Part shown: positions 54,599-64,000 of the stretch, in pieces
Layout: every line of letters starts with the position of its first letter
Position numbering within the stretch: the stretch's first letter is position 1
DNA from: Thermoplasmata archaeon
GTDB lineage: Archaea; Thermoplasmatota; Thermoplasmata; Lutacidiplasmatales; UBA184
Assembly (NCBI GenBank): GCA_021819135.1
Contig: JAKASE010000004.1
Coordinates: 1 to 64,000 of the forward strand
Direction of reading: 5' to 3'
Length of the DNA: 64,000 nucleotides
Program-made: the position numbers and the translations under genes
Notes under the pieces: generated by a model
What the model was told of the DNA's origin: nothing
The model's input: only the letters and a program-made list of their open reading frames with translations
Databases searched by the model: none

Positions 54599-55648
54599 CT
54601 AGTTGCCCGGGTCGGAGGGAGTGCCGATCGCGGCCTTGAGACGACGGATCGCGTCGACCGGGAACGGATCGACGTGCCGCCGGTCGGCGAGAAAGAGAGA
54701 GACGTAGTCGCCGAGGGCGATGCCGCTCACGAGCGCCTCGAGCCGGTCCTCGGCCTCGAGCGGGACCGGCAGGACACGGACGCCGCGGGACCGCAGGAGC
54801 CTCTCGAGGTAGCGGAGGCTCTGGCGGATCGGGGGCCGCTCCTCCGACCATTCCAGGAGCAGGGCGGCGTACCGGCTCGCCTCCCGACGCCCAGTCGCGT
54901 CCCATCCGACGATCGCATTGTGCAGGAGCTCCGGCACCTCGTCGAAGGCGGCGACGCGTTTCGTGTTCTCCTCGAACTGGGTCTTCCAGCGCCGCGCGAG
55001 CGCGAGGAAGGAGCTTTCGGCGTACACGAACGGCAGGCGGTCCCCGATCTTCTCGGCGAGCCGTGCGGCGGGTCCGCTCGGCCGCCCGTACGCGGCGATG
55101 TGACGCTCGACGTGCGCGGCGACCCGGCCCACCCGGGCCTCGTTCGACTCCGGAAACCAGGCATCGAGCATGCCGAGGATGCCGCCCAGCAAGTGGCCGA
55201 CCGCGGAACGCGGCTGCGGGATGTTCGGCGGGATCACGAGCAGGGGGACCCCGTCCCGGTGCGCCCTTTCCGCGAGCGATCCCCCGGAGGTGACCACGGT
55301 GCGCCGGGCCCCGAGTCGGCCGGCGGTCTCGTACGATTGGACGGTCTCCCAGGTGTTGCCGGAGTAGCTGACGAGGATCACATGGCTCGAGGGCCCGACC
55401 GCGCGGGGAAGCGCCGGGGACCGGCTCACGACCAGGGCGACCGAGGTCTCCGCCTCCACGACGCCGCGGGCGAGGTCGGCCGCGATCGCGGACCCGCCCA
55501 TGCCGGCGACGATGACGAGCGGGCGCGAGGGGTCGGCCGGTACGGCCAGTTCCCGACCCGTGTGGAACCCGGCGACCAGCGAGGCCGGGAGAGTGGAGGC
55601 GGCCGAGCGCATCCGGTCCCGCCCATCGGTCCGGGGGTGACGCGGCAT
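54599..55648 (-). CDS. bifunctional phosphoglucose/phosphomannose isomerase (SIS domain)
   Basis: VIVAGMGGSAIAADLARG; HVILVSYSGNTWETVQSYETA; VGRVAAHVERHIAAYG. Confidence 0.88.
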   Translation of the reverse strand: MPRHPRTDGRDRMRSAASTLPASLVAGFHTGRELAVPADPSRPLVIVAGMGGSAIAADLARGVVEAETSVALVVSRSPALPRAVGPSSHVILVSYSGNTWETVQSYETAGRLGARRTVVTSGGSLAERAHRDGVPLLVIPPNIPQPRSAVGHLLGGILGMLDAWFPESNEARVGRVAAHVERHIAAYGRPSGPAARLAEKIGDRLPFVYAESSFLALARRWKTQFEENTKRVAAFDEVPELLHNAIVGWDATGRREASRYAALLLEWSEERPPIRQSLRYLERLLRSRGVRVLPVPLEAEDRLEALVSGIALGDYVSLFLADRRHVDPFPVDAIRRLKAAIGTPSDPGN

Positions 55649-55782
55649 CGGTTCTCGGTCCCGTTAGGGAGAGATATCCCTTGCGGGTTCGCCGCCGCTG
55701 CTCGGCAAGTTTCAAGAGTCCTCTCTCCCCTAGTTCAGACGCTTCGAGCGCTCCCGCGGGCGCCCGTCGCGGAGTGTCCACG

Positions 55783-58236
55783 GTGGCCGATGCCCGGGCG
55801 TCCAGAGCGACCCCCGACGGCCGCATCTCCACCGGAACCCCCGGTCTCGACTCCATGCTCGAGGGGGGCCTCGTCGCGCATCGGCCGTATCTCATCGTAG
55901 GCCCATCGGGCACCGGGAAGACCTCGCTCGCGCTCCAGTTCCTCCTCGAAGGAGTCCGACGCGGCGAGCGGACGCTCTACGTGACCCTCGAGGAACCGCC
56001 CAACGAGGTCCGGGTCAATCACCGGGGCCTCGGACCCGAGCTCCTCGAGGTCGAGGTGTTCGACGCGATCCCGGACATCATGCGCTACGAGCGCGTCCCG
56101 TTCAAGGACGTCGCCTCGGTCCGCCACTCGCTGAGGTTCCGGGACGTCCCGCTCGAGATCCGCCTGTCGCCCGAGCTCGCGGCCGTCGAGGTGACGATGA
56201 CCGCGCTCGAGCAGATGCTCCGGACCGAGGTCCTCCACCGGAGCTACTCGCGGCTCGTGATCGACTCGCTGACGGCCCTGCAGTACTTCTGCATGAAGGG
56301 GTTCGACCCGGTCGCCGGGGCGCAGGCGTTCCTGCGATTCGTCTCCGACCTGAGGGTCACGACGCTCCTCACCGTCGAGTCCCCGCTCGAGGACGTCGAG
56401 ACCCCGGAGCGGATGCTCGCCCGCGGCGAGATCCGCCTGTTCCGCTGGGAGCTCGAAGGCCGGACGGTGCGCGCGATCGGGGTCGAGAAGTTCCGCGGTA
56501 GCTCGCACGACGTCCGGCTCCATCCGTACCGGATCGGCCGGGCCGGCATCGACGTCAAGCTCGACGTCACGATTTCCCGCGATACCCGGCAGATCATCGA
56601 GACCGTCCCGTTGTTCGAGCCGGCCGCCGCGAAGGCCCCCGTACCGGTCCCCGCCGAGGCGAGGATCACTCCGCTCGATCCGCTCGCCGAGGAGGTGCGC
56701 GACCTGGTCCTGGCCGGGGTCGACGTCACGGCCCTCCGTTCCGAGGTCGAGGCGGCGCTGGAAAGCGCGACCACCGGCGAGATGAACCGGGTGCGGGCCC
56801 ACCTGGCCCGGGCGAACGCGCTCGCGGTCGATCTCTCCGGCGCGGTACGCGATCTTCCCCTCCGGACCCCTCCGCCGGACCCGACCGTCGCGGATGCGAT
56901 CCAGCGGATCGTCAATCGCAGCGAGGCCGCCCGCGCCGGTTTCCCGCCCACGAACCTGTTGCCCCCGAAGCTGCTCGAGGTCCAGCTCCAGTGGGTCCTT
57001 TCGCTGCTGCCGGTGGCCCACGCCGAGCCGGTCCCGTTACCGGGCGCGGTACCCGAGCCGCTGGACACGGCGGAGTCGGTCGTTGTTCCCGAACCTCCGG
57101 CCGGCGCGACGCTTCCCTCGGAGGGCGAGATCGGCGCGGCCTCGCCCGGCGGCGTCGGACTCGCCGTGGACGCGGTCGTTCCTCCCGTCATCCCCATTCC
57201 AGAGAGCCCCGAGACCACCCCCGAGGTCGAGGAGAGAGGCGCTCCGAGCCCGCTCGAGATATTCCCCGAACCGATCCCGGAACCGACCCCCGAGCCTCGG
57301 TACGCTACCGGGGCCGAGCCGTCGATCGGTCCGGGGACCGGCACCCCCATCCTTCCGCCCACTCCGACGGCCACGGACCCGCGGGCGGGGCCCGGTACTG
57401 CGACCACCCCGTCGTTGGAGCCGCTCGCGTCGCCGGAGACGACGGTCGCTCCAACGCCTTCTCCGGATCGCCCGTCCCCGGTGGGCGAGATCGCCCCCGC
57501 CGCGACGCCGTCGGAACCCCTGCCCGCGGTCGAGAAGCTCCCGGTCCCTGTGCGAAGCCCAACGGTCGCGGCCGCGCGGCCGATGCAGCCCTGGAGCCCG
57601 CCTTCCCTCCCGTGGGTCCAACCGCCGATACCGGAGGCCAAGACGAAACCCGCCGCGCAGACGAGCGCGAGACCGGTTCCCCCGGTGTCCGCGCCACCCC
57701 CGGGCCAACCCTCCCCGCGCGCGGCCCCGCCGCCCGCCCCCGGGCAGAGACCTCCCCTGCCTCAGATCGCCGGGCCCACGCCTGCGGCGATCGCGCCTAC
57801 CGCCACCGCGCCTTGGGCAGCTCCCGCACCCGTCGACCGGGGACCCCCACCCGCGGCCCGGGTCGCCAAGGGGGTCGTCCCTGCTCCCACGGCCCCGGCG
57901 CCGAAGCGGAAGCGGAAGTCCTCCTCATCGACCCGGCGACGCGCCACGGCAGCGCCGGCGACGGCCGCTCCGGCGGCCGCCACCGTACCGACACCGCTCC
58001 GGGAGACCTCTCCCGAGGCCGGCGCCCTCCCGAACCTCCCGACCGAGCCTCCCCCGGCCCCGGTCACCTCCACAAGACCGAAGCGGCGCCCCGCGCGCAA
58101 GCGGAGGGCCCCCTCGGTCGTAGCCGTTCGACCCGGGACCCCGCCTCCCGATTCGGCCCCGCCGTCGACCCCGGAGCCGGCCGAGCCGGCTCCGTTCGAT
58201 GCTCCCGCACCATCCTCGTCGCCGGAGGAGCGATAG
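55783..58236 (+). CDS. KaiC-like (RecA-fold) ATPase with long Pro/basic-rich C-terminal tail
   Basis: GRISTGTPGLDSMLEGGLVAHRPYLIVGPSGTGKTSLALQFLLEGVRRGERTLYVTLEEPPNEV; RLVIDSLTAL; ~450-aa low-complexity tail with KRKRKSSSSTRRR and TRPKRRPARKRRAP. Confidence 0.87.
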   Translation: MADARASRATPDGRISTGTPGLDSMLEGGLVAHRPYLIVGPSGTGKTSLALQFLLEGVRRGERTLYVTLEEPPNEVRVNHRGLGPELLEVEVFDAIPDIMRYERVPFKDVASVRHSLRFRDVPLEIRLSPELAAVEVTMTALEQMLRTEVLHRSYSRLVIDSLTALQYFCMKGFDPVAGAQAFLRFVSDLRVTTLLTVESPLEDVETPERMLARGEIRLFRWELEGRTVRAIGVEKFRGSSHDVRLHPYRIGRAGIDVKLDVTISRDTRQIIETVPLFEPAAAKAPVPVPAEARITPLDPLAEEVRDLVLAGVDVTALRSEVEAALESATTGEMNRVRAHLARANALAVDLSGAVRDLPLRTPPPDPTVADAIQRIVNRSEAARAGFPPTNLLPPKLLEVQLQWVLSLLPVAHAEPVPLPGAVPEPLDTAESVVVPEPPAGATLPSEGEIGAASPGGVGLAVDAVVPPVIPIPESPETTPEVEERGAPSPLEIFPEPIPEPTPEPRYATGAEPSIGPGTGTPILPPTPTATDPRAGPGTATTPSLEPLASPETTVAPTPSPDRPSPVGEIAPAATPSEPLPAVEKLPVPVRSPTVAAARPMQPWSPPSLPWVQPPIPEAKTKPAAQTSARPVPPVSAPPPGQPSPRAAPPPAPGQRPPLPQIAGPTPAAIAPTATAPWAAPAPVDRGPPPAARVAKGVVPAPTAPAPKRKRKSSSSTRRRATAAPATAAPAAATVPTPLRETSPEAGALPNLPTEPPPAPVTSTRPKRRPARKRRAPSVVAVRPGTPPPDSAPPSTPEPAEPAPFDAPAPSSSPEER

Positions 58237-59016
58237 ATGGCCACGGAGGGGCTCTCACCGGAGCGACGGGTGGCCACGGGGGTACCGGGGCTCGATCGGA
58301 TGCTCGGCGGCGGTCTGGTCGCCGGCCGGCCGTACCTCGTTACCGGCGGGACCGGGAGCGGAAAATCGCTCCTCGGGCTCCAGTTCCTGCTGGAGGGGAT
58401 ACGGCACGACGAGGAGGTGCTCCTCGTCGCGGTGGACGAGCCTCCGAACGAGATCATCGAGAACGTTCGCTCGTTCGGCTGGGACCTGAGCGCGATCAAG
58501 ACGCTCGACGCGAACCCCGGGACCCGGGCGATCCGTCGGCACATGGCCGTGCAGGAGATCCGCACGATGACCGACCTCAAGTCGATGCGCGATCACTCCC
58601 AGGACCAGAAGCGATCGAGCGATTCCGAGGACATCGCGATCCAGTCGATCCAGCTGAAGCTTCGCCAGCAGATGGCCGACCGGCCGTACCGGCGGGTCGT
58701 CGTCGACTCGATCACGTCCATCCGTCGGTTCGCGATCAAGGCCTCCATGGACCCGCAGGCCGAGCGCACGGAGATCCAGTCGCTCCTGCGGTTCCTTTCC
58801 GAGGCCGGGGTCACGACCCTGATCACGTCGACCCCGAGCGATCCGGGGTTGCTGACGCCGGAGGAGATCCTCACCCGGGGGGAGATCCTCCTCACGCGCA
58901 AGTGGGTCGGCGACCGCTCCGTCCGTCAGCTCAAGATCGTCCGGATCCGCGGATGCGCCCACGACCCGGAGCGTAGACCGTTCGTCATCACCGATCAGGG
59001 GATCCTGATCAGTTAG
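58237..59016 (+). CDS. KaiC-like ATPase
   Basis: RVATGVPGLDRMLGGGLVAGRPYLVTGGTGSGKSLLGLQFLLEGIRHDEEVLLVAVDEPPNEI; RRVVVDSITSI. Confidence 0.9.
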   Translation: MATEGLSPERRVATGVPGLDRMLGGGLVAGRPYLVTGGTGSGKSLLGLQFLLEGIRHDEEVLLVAVDEPPNEIIENVRSFGWDLSAIKTLDANPGTRAIRRHMAVQEIRTMTDLKSMRDHSQDQKRSSDSEDIAIQSIQLKLRQQMADRPYRRVVVDSITSIRRFAIKASMDPQAERTEIQSLLRFLSEAGVTTLITSTPSDPGLLTPEEILTRGEILLTRKWVGDRSVRQLKIVRIRGCAHDPERRPFVITDQGILIS

Positions 59017-59414
59017 GTCTCGCCCGCCCGCTCCGGGGGGCCCGGCAACCGAAGAGGCCCGAGCCGCGGTGGGTCGCGGGCTCCCCACGCTGCCGCTTCT
59101 CTTCTTTCGATCGGGAAGGTGACCCCTCGTGGCGACCGCTCACGGGAGAGGGAGGGTGGCGGCGACCGTTGAATCGGGAGAGGAGGGGATGGAACGGGGG
59201 GTTCGATCGTCGTCCCGGTCGGTGGCCGATGGACGCGCTCGGAGCTGTGGAGGCACCGTCCCGGCTCGTGCAAGGAACCCGGGTGGGAAAGGAAGGGGGC
59301 GTTTGATCCCGAGAGGGGGAGCGAACCCCGGCGACGGGCACGAGCCATTGCGCTCGGACCGCACTACACTTTCAATCGAAAGAGGAATAAGGTCGCCCCG
59401 GGCATCCGTCGCGC

Positions 59415-59912
59415 ATGGCGTTCTGGATCCTAAAAGAGGAGCCGGACCACTACTCGTTCGACGACCTCGTGAAGGACGGATCCGCCCGGTGGACGGGGGT
59501 CCACAACCCCCTCGCGCTCCGTCACCTCCGCACCATGGCGCCGGGGGACCGGGCGCTCTACTACCACACCGGCTCCGAGCGGGCGTGCGTCGGTCTCGTG
59601 AAGGTGACGACCGGCCCCGCGCCGGACCCCGGCGACCCCCGGCCCTCGTGGTGGGTCACGGTCTCGCCCGTCCGGCCGCTCCGTCGGCCGATCCCACTGC
59701 GGGAGATCGCCCTCGACCCGGCGCTCACCAACCTCGATCTGCTCCGCATCTCCCGGCTCTCGGTGGTGCCGGTCTCCCCGGACCATTGGGCCCGGCTCCT
59801 CGCCCACGAGAGCGCGACCGCGCCCGGCGATCGACCTACGGCACGAGGCCCGGGTCGCGCGAGAGCCTCCGCGCCACGGCGCCGGCCCATCGCCGGGAAG
59901 CGTAGACGCTGA
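59415..59912 (+). CDS. EVE-domain protein
   Basis: AFWILKEEPDHYSFDDLVKDGSARWTGVHNPLALRHLRTMAPGDRALYYHTGSERACVGLVKV. Confidence 0.93.
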   Translation: MAFWILKEEPDHYSFDDLVKDGSARWTGVHNPLALRHLRTMAPGDRALYYHTGSERACVGLVKVTTGPAPDPGDPRPSWWVTVSPVRPLRRPIPLREIALDPALTNLDLLRISRLSVVPVSPDHWARLLAHESATAPGDRPTARGPGRARASAPRRRPIAGKRRR

Positions 59913-61104
59913 CCGCCCACTCCGACGGGGACCGATCGGCGAGCGTTCGCCAGGGACTGCCGCCCCGGAACGGGAACGTGAGCTCACCGCCGACCTCCAC
60001 CGCGACCTCGCCCCAGTCGTCGCCGGGTTCCGGGTCGGCGACGAGACCGGAGAGATCGAGGAGGACCGAACCGGCCGGCGCCCCGACCCGGTCGGCGATC
60101 TCGTCCTCCATCCGCCGACGTTCCGCCGGAGCGGAGATAGCCCGGTTCCATCGCGCCCGGACGGCGGGCTCGACCGACCGCCATCCGAACGCGCGCTTGT
60201 ACAGACGTCGGTCGAGCAACCCCTCGACGAGCGAGCGGCTGAGCGCTCCCGCCTCCCGGAGGTGGACGAGGAGCTCCGCGTCCCTCCCGAAGAAGAGCGG
60301 GCGCGCGGCGTCCGGGTAGCCGTCCATCCGCTCGACCGCTCCCTGGGCCATCATCTCGGCCGCCCGGACGGTCTTGTGGAAGTACACGGTGGAATACATG
60401 AGCGCCCGACCGACGAGGAACCCCTCGACCGCGCTGCGGCCCTTCTCCGCGAACGCCATCCGAGCGTCGACCGCGCGGACCGTGTCCAGGAGCCGGACCG
60501 CGTCGATGGCGCCGTAGGCGACGCCCGTGTAGTACGCGTCGCGCTGAAGATAGTCGATCCGGTCCGCGTCGATCGGTCCGTGGAGGATCGCCCGGAGCAG
60601 GCGACGGGCCCGGGGGGGTTCGCGCGGGTCGATCAGTCGCGCGACGGAGGCCGGAGGGATCCCGAACCGTTCGAGGACGTTCGGGACCTCGACCCGGTCG
60701 GAAGGCCAGTCCGGGTCCTTGCCCTCGATGCGGAGGCAGGAGAGCCGCTCGTGGGGCACGCCCAGGACCTCGAGCATCGGGCCGTCGAGCGTGTGGGAGA
60801 ACGGACCGTGGCCGATGTCGTGGAGCAGGGCGCCCGCCGCGATCCGATCGGAGTCGGCATCGCCGAGGGAGAGCTGCTCGGACAGACGGGACGTCACCCA
60901 GTACGATCCGAGGGAGTGCTCGAGGCGGGTGTGGTTCGCCCCGGGGAAGACCAAGTGCGCAAGCCCCGTCTGCCGGATCCCCCAGAGGCGCTGGAACTCC
61001 GGGGTCCCCACCAGCGCGAGCGACGGTCCCTCGAGGGCGATCGGGCCGTGGACCGGATCGTAGATCGACTTTCGCCGACCGGTCGGTCGGACCCGGGAGG
61101 ACAT
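59836..61104 (-). CDS. HD-domain phosphohydrolase (dNTPase-like)
   Basis: KSIYDPVHGPIALEGPSLALVGTPEFQRLWGIRQTGLAHLVFPGANHTRLEHSLGSYW; GALLHDIGHGPFSHTLD. Confidence 0.93.
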   Translation of the reverse strand: MSSRVRPTGRRKSIYDPVHGPIALEGPSLALVGTPEFQRLWGIRQTGLAHLVFPGANHTRLEHSLGSYWVTSRLSEQLSLGDADSDRIAAGALLHDIGHGPFSHTLDGPMLEVLGVPHERLSCLRIEGKDPDWPSDRVEVPNVLERFGIPPASVARLIDPREPPRARRLLRAILHGPIDADRIDYLQRDAYYTGVAYGAIDAVRLLDTVRAVDARMAFAEKGRSAVEGFLVGRALMYSTVYFHKTVRAAEMMAQGAVERMDGYPDAARPLFFGRDAELLVHLREAGALSRSLVEGLLDRRLYKRAFGWRSVEPAVRARWNRAISAPAERRRMEDEIADRVGAPAGSVLLDLSGLVADPEPGDDWGEVAVEVGGELTFPFRGGSPWRTLADRSPSEWAVSVYASRRWAGAVARRLSRDPGLVP

Positions 61105-61167
61105 CAGGCCGGGCGGAGGCGTCCGGGACGATAAGGCGGCGGTCCGTTCGCACGAGTCGACCGGGTA

Positions 61168-61177
61168 CCTATTTATC
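61168..61177 (+). promoter_or_regulatory. TATA-box-like element
   Basis: cctatttatc about 27 nt upstream of ATG 61202. Confidence 0.5.
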
Positions 61178-61201
61178 GCACGGGCCCGTCCACCGCCAAT
61201 C

Positions 61202-64000
61202 ATGGCGGACACGGCGTCCGGTTCCCCTCCGGACGGTGACCCCCTCGAGGATGCGCGCGCTCTCTGGCGCGCGGCCCAGGATGCCGAAGCCCGGGGCGAC
61301 AAGGCGGCCTTCCTGAGCTCCCTCCGGGGGTTCCTCGCACTCGTCGAGACGCGCGCGAAGGAGCTCGCTCCGGCGGCCGGAGAGATCGCCCCGTTGCTGG
61401 ACGAGACCGCGATGGCGTTCTCCCGCGCCTCGCAGCCCGACTTCGCGCGGCGGGCGGTCGACCTCGGGCTCACGTTCAGCCCGGGCGCCTCTTCGCTCCT
61501 CCATCACAAGGCGCTGCTCCTCCTCTCCCAGAACGAGAACCTCCCCGAGGTGGTCAAGCTCGTCGACGCCGCCCTCGAGGGGAACCCGCACGACAAGGGG
61601 CTCTGGGCGACGCGCGGCGACGCCCTCCGCCTCGAGGGACACGACGCGGAGGCGGTCGAGGCGTACCTGCACGCCCAGCAGCTCGACGCGGCCTCGACCC
61701 AGTTCGTCGACAAGGCCCTGAAGCTCGCCCCGCACGACCCGAAGGTCCTGCGCACGAAGCTCGATCTCGCCCGGGCGGTGGGCGGTGACGTCCCGGCGCT
61801 CGAGGCCTGCGAGGAGCTCCTTCGGACGAACCCGGACGACATCGACCTGCTCCACGCCCGCTCCGAGCTCCTCGCCGCCCTGGGCCGGGCCGAGGAGGCG
61901 CTCGTGCCGCTCCTGCGCGTACGCGAGGCGAGGCCCGACGACCTCACGGCCGCGCGTCTTAACGTGCGGATCCTCTTCGGACTCGGGCGGGAGGAGGCGG
62001 CGCTCCCGATCGCGACATCGATCGTCCAGTCCTCCACCCCTCCCGAGGCGGCCGCGCTCTCGGAGATCGCCACGCTCACCGAACCGAAGCACCCCGAGCT
62101 CGCCCTCGCGGCCCGGGAGCGGCTCCGCGAGGTCGACCCCCGCAACCTGCAGAACCTCCACGACCTCCGCGACCTTGCGACGCGGCTCGATCGGGCCGAT
62201 CAGGCGCTCGCCGCATGCCGGGCCATCCTCGCCGCGCATCCGGACAACCTCGAGGCGATGCGCGGGGTCGCGGAGCTCGAGCTCGCCCAGGGTCACCCGG
62301 AGGCGGCGATCGAGGCGTACCAGGCGATCCGAGCGGCGCACCCCCACGCGGTCGGCGAGCTCCGCAAGGGGCTCGACGTCGCCCGCGAAGCCCATCGCGC
62401 GGACGTCGAGCAGGAGTTCGCGAAGTCGATCCTCGCCGAGGACCCGATCGACCTCACCGCCCAGGTCGCCCTCGCCCGGACGCTCTCCGCTTCGGGCGAC
62501 ACGATGGCGTCGATCCGGGCCTACGACGATCTCCTCACCGCCCATCCCGCCGAGCTGCCGTACCTCCTCGAGAAGAAGGAGGTCGTGGCGCGCACCAACG
62601 ACCCCGCGCTCCTCGCCCCCGTCCTCGACGAGATCTTCCGCCTCGACCCGACCCGTACCGAGATCGCGATCGAGCGAGGCAATCTCTACCTCGCCCTCGC
62701 CTACGACCAGGCGGAGGGATCGGCCGAGCGGGACCGGGCGGCGCGGACGGCGCTCGTCTCCTACGAACGCGCGTCGACCGATCCCGGCGCCGCATCGGTC
62801 GCGAACCTCGGGATCGCGCGCGCCTCCCGGCTCGTCGGGGACTCCGACCGGGCCGTGCGGGCGTACGCGACGTTCCTCGAGCCGGAAGGCAATCGACGGC
62901 GGTACGACATCCAGAAGGAGCACGGCCATGCCCTCCGGGAGACCGGGCGGTACTCCGAGGCCGCGGAGGCGTACGTCGGAGCGATCTCGGGCGGCCTCGA
63001 GGACCCGGATCTCTTCTGGGGCGCGGTCGAGGTGCTCGCGCCGCTCAACCAGGACGCCCGCGCCCTCCAGCTCCTCGAGGTCCTCCTGCGCCACGACCCG
63101 AACAACCCGCTCTATCTGCGCAAGAAGGGCCAGCTCCTCCTGAAGGTCGGCAAGCGCCACGAGGCCCTCCAGGCGCTCCAGCAGGCGGTCCAGGGGGCCC
63201 ACGGGGACCCGCACTCCTACTTCGAGGTCGCCGAGGCGCTCCGTGCCGAGGGGGCGTACGCCGATGCGATCCAGTACTACCGGGAAGGGCTCAAGGTCGA
63301 CCCGAAGAGCCGGCACGGCCGTCTCGCCCTCGCCGAGACGCTGCAGCTCGCCGGCCAGTACTCCGAGGTCGTCGACCTGGTCGATCCCCTCCTCACCGAG
63401 GACGCCAACGACCTCGCGGCCTGGAAGGTCCGGGGCGATGCGCTCCGCGCGCTCGGCCGACCGTCCGAGGTGCTCTATTCGCTCCGGGCGATCCTCCTCC
63501 TCGAGCCCGAGAACGGCGGCGCGCTGCTCGAGATGTACCGGCTCCAGCGGGACGCGAAGGAGACGAAGGAGGCGTACGAGACGCTGAGCCGCCTCCTCGC
63601 CACCGACGCGCCCGAGGCCCGGGACGCGACCCTCCAGCTCGAGCGGGGAGACCTCGCGGCGGGCCTCGGCCTCACGGAGGAGGCCAACCAGTCCTACGAG
63701 AAGGCGGCCCAGATCGACCCGGTCTACGGGGTCGAGATCGCGATCCGCCGCGCGCGGCTCCGGCTGAGCGCCGGCCGCCCGGACCTCGCCCTCGCGGTCC
63801 TCGATGACGGCCTGAAGGCCCACCCGTCCGGGGCTCCCCCGAACCTCGGGGCCCTGCTGCTACGGGCCGAGGTGCTCGAGGCGCTCGAGCGGCCCACCGA
63901 GGCGCGGGCCGTCTACGAGGAGGTGCGCGCCCGCGAGCCGAAGTCCCCGGTCGCGCTCGCGGGGATCGCGAAGTCGATGCTCTCCGAGGGGAAGCACACC
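61202..64000 (+). CDS. large TPR-repeat protein, truncated by the window end
   Basis: Frame open from ATG 61202 (MADTASGSPPDGDPLEDARALWRAAQDAEARGDKAAFLSSLRGFLALVE...) to the window end with repeated TPR-like helix pairs; not in the supplied ORF track because no stop lies within the window. Confidence 0.9.
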   Translation, partial: MADTASGSPPDGDPLEDARALWRAAQDAEARGDKAAFLSSLRGFLALVETRAKELAPAAGEIAPLLDETAMAFSRASQPDFARRAVDLGLTFSPGASSLLHHKALLLLSQNENLPEVVKLVDAALEGNPHDKGLWATRGDALRLEGHDAEAVEAYLHAQQLDAASTQFVDKALKLAPHDPKVLRTKLDLARAVGGDVPALEACEELLRTNPDDIDLLHARSELLAALGRAEEALVPLLRVREARPDDLTAARLNVRILFGLGREEAALPIATSIVQSSTPPEAAALSEIATLTEPKHPELALAARERLREVDPRNLQNLHDLRDLATRLDRADQALAACRAILAAHPDNLEAMRGVAELELAQGHPEAAIEAYQAIRAAHPHAVGELRKGLDVAREAHRADVEQEFAKSILAEDPIDLTAQVALARTLSASGDTMASIRAYDDLLTAHPAELPYLLEKKEVVARTNDPALLAPVLDEIFRLDPTRTEIAIERGNLYLALAYDQAEGSAERDRAARTALVSYERASTDPGAASVANLGIARASRLVGDSDRAVRAYATFLEPEGNRRRYDIQKEHGHALRETGRYSEAAEAYVGAISGGLEDPDLFWGAVEVLAPLNQDARALQLLEVLLRHDPNNPLYLRKKGQLLLKVGKRHEALQALQQAVQGAHGDPHSYFEVAEALRAEGAYADAIQYYREGLKVDPKSRHGRLALAETLQLAGQYSEVVDLVDPLLTEDANDLAAWKVRGDALRALGRPSEVLYSLRAILLLEPENGGALLEMYRLQRDAKETKEAYETLSRLLATDAPEARDATLQLERGDLAAGLGLTEEANQSYEKAAQIDPVYGVEIAIRRARLRLSAGRPDLALAVLDDGLKAHPSGAPPNLGALLLRAEVLEALERPTEARAVYEEVRAREPKSPVALAGIAKSMLSEGKHT

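Noticed and set aside
55783-59016. Circadian-clock KaiABC system
   Set aside because: Single-domain KaiC-like ATPases are widespread in archaea; no KaiA/KaiB seen
59290-59373. Possible minus-strand tRNA (CCGGGGTTCGCTCCCC T-arm-like)
   Set aside because: T loop lacks the conserved A58, and no consistent acceptor/anticodon cloverleaf could be drawn
61169-63823. 884-aa minus-strand ORF
   Set aside because: Antisense shadow of the TPR protein starting at 61202, whose translation shows genuine repeats
1-64000. CRISPR arrays, cas genes, prophage, rRNA operon
   Set aside because: No regularly spaced repeats, Cas, phage structural genes or rRNA sequence seen on reading

Overview
High-GC archaeal chromosome segment. 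A Thermoplasmata-like euryarchaeon is my inference from gene content, not tested. Core genes include aRF1, TFB, Gar1, aIF6, ribosomal proteins S17e/S19e/L31e/L39e, PDCD5, archaeal CoaD, a TrmG10-type methyltransferase, GlmM and PGI/PMI. Two tRNAs are visible: Arg-CCT (+) and Ser-CGA (-). Leaderless-style TATA boxes lie about 25-30 nt upstream of several starts. Main accessory or unusual content: (1) a vWA / P-loop GTPase / 986-aa coiled-coil operon (33418-39068), the best candidate for an undescribed system; (2) a complete IS5-like element with 18-bp terminal inverted repeats and a TTA target duplication that encloses two non-transposase genes; (3) a heme cluster (HemA, AhbD-like radical SAM/SPASM, ferrochelatase, protoporphyrinogen/coproporphyrinogen oxidase, MFS) suggesting a hybrid coproporphyrin/AhbD route; (4) a molybdenum hydroxylase operon whose FAD subunit carries the extra four-cysteine motif of 4-hydroxybenzoyl-CoA reductase; (5) tandem KaiC-like ATPases, one with a ~450-aa Pro-rich/basic tail; (6) a class III cyclase-TolB-like-TPR protein next to tRNA-Arg; (7) a small protein ending in Gly-Gly that resembles beta-grasp SAMP/MoaD proteins; (8) a frameshifted O-methyltransferase. 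No CRISPR array or rRNA was seen. Everything was read by eye; no homology search was run.
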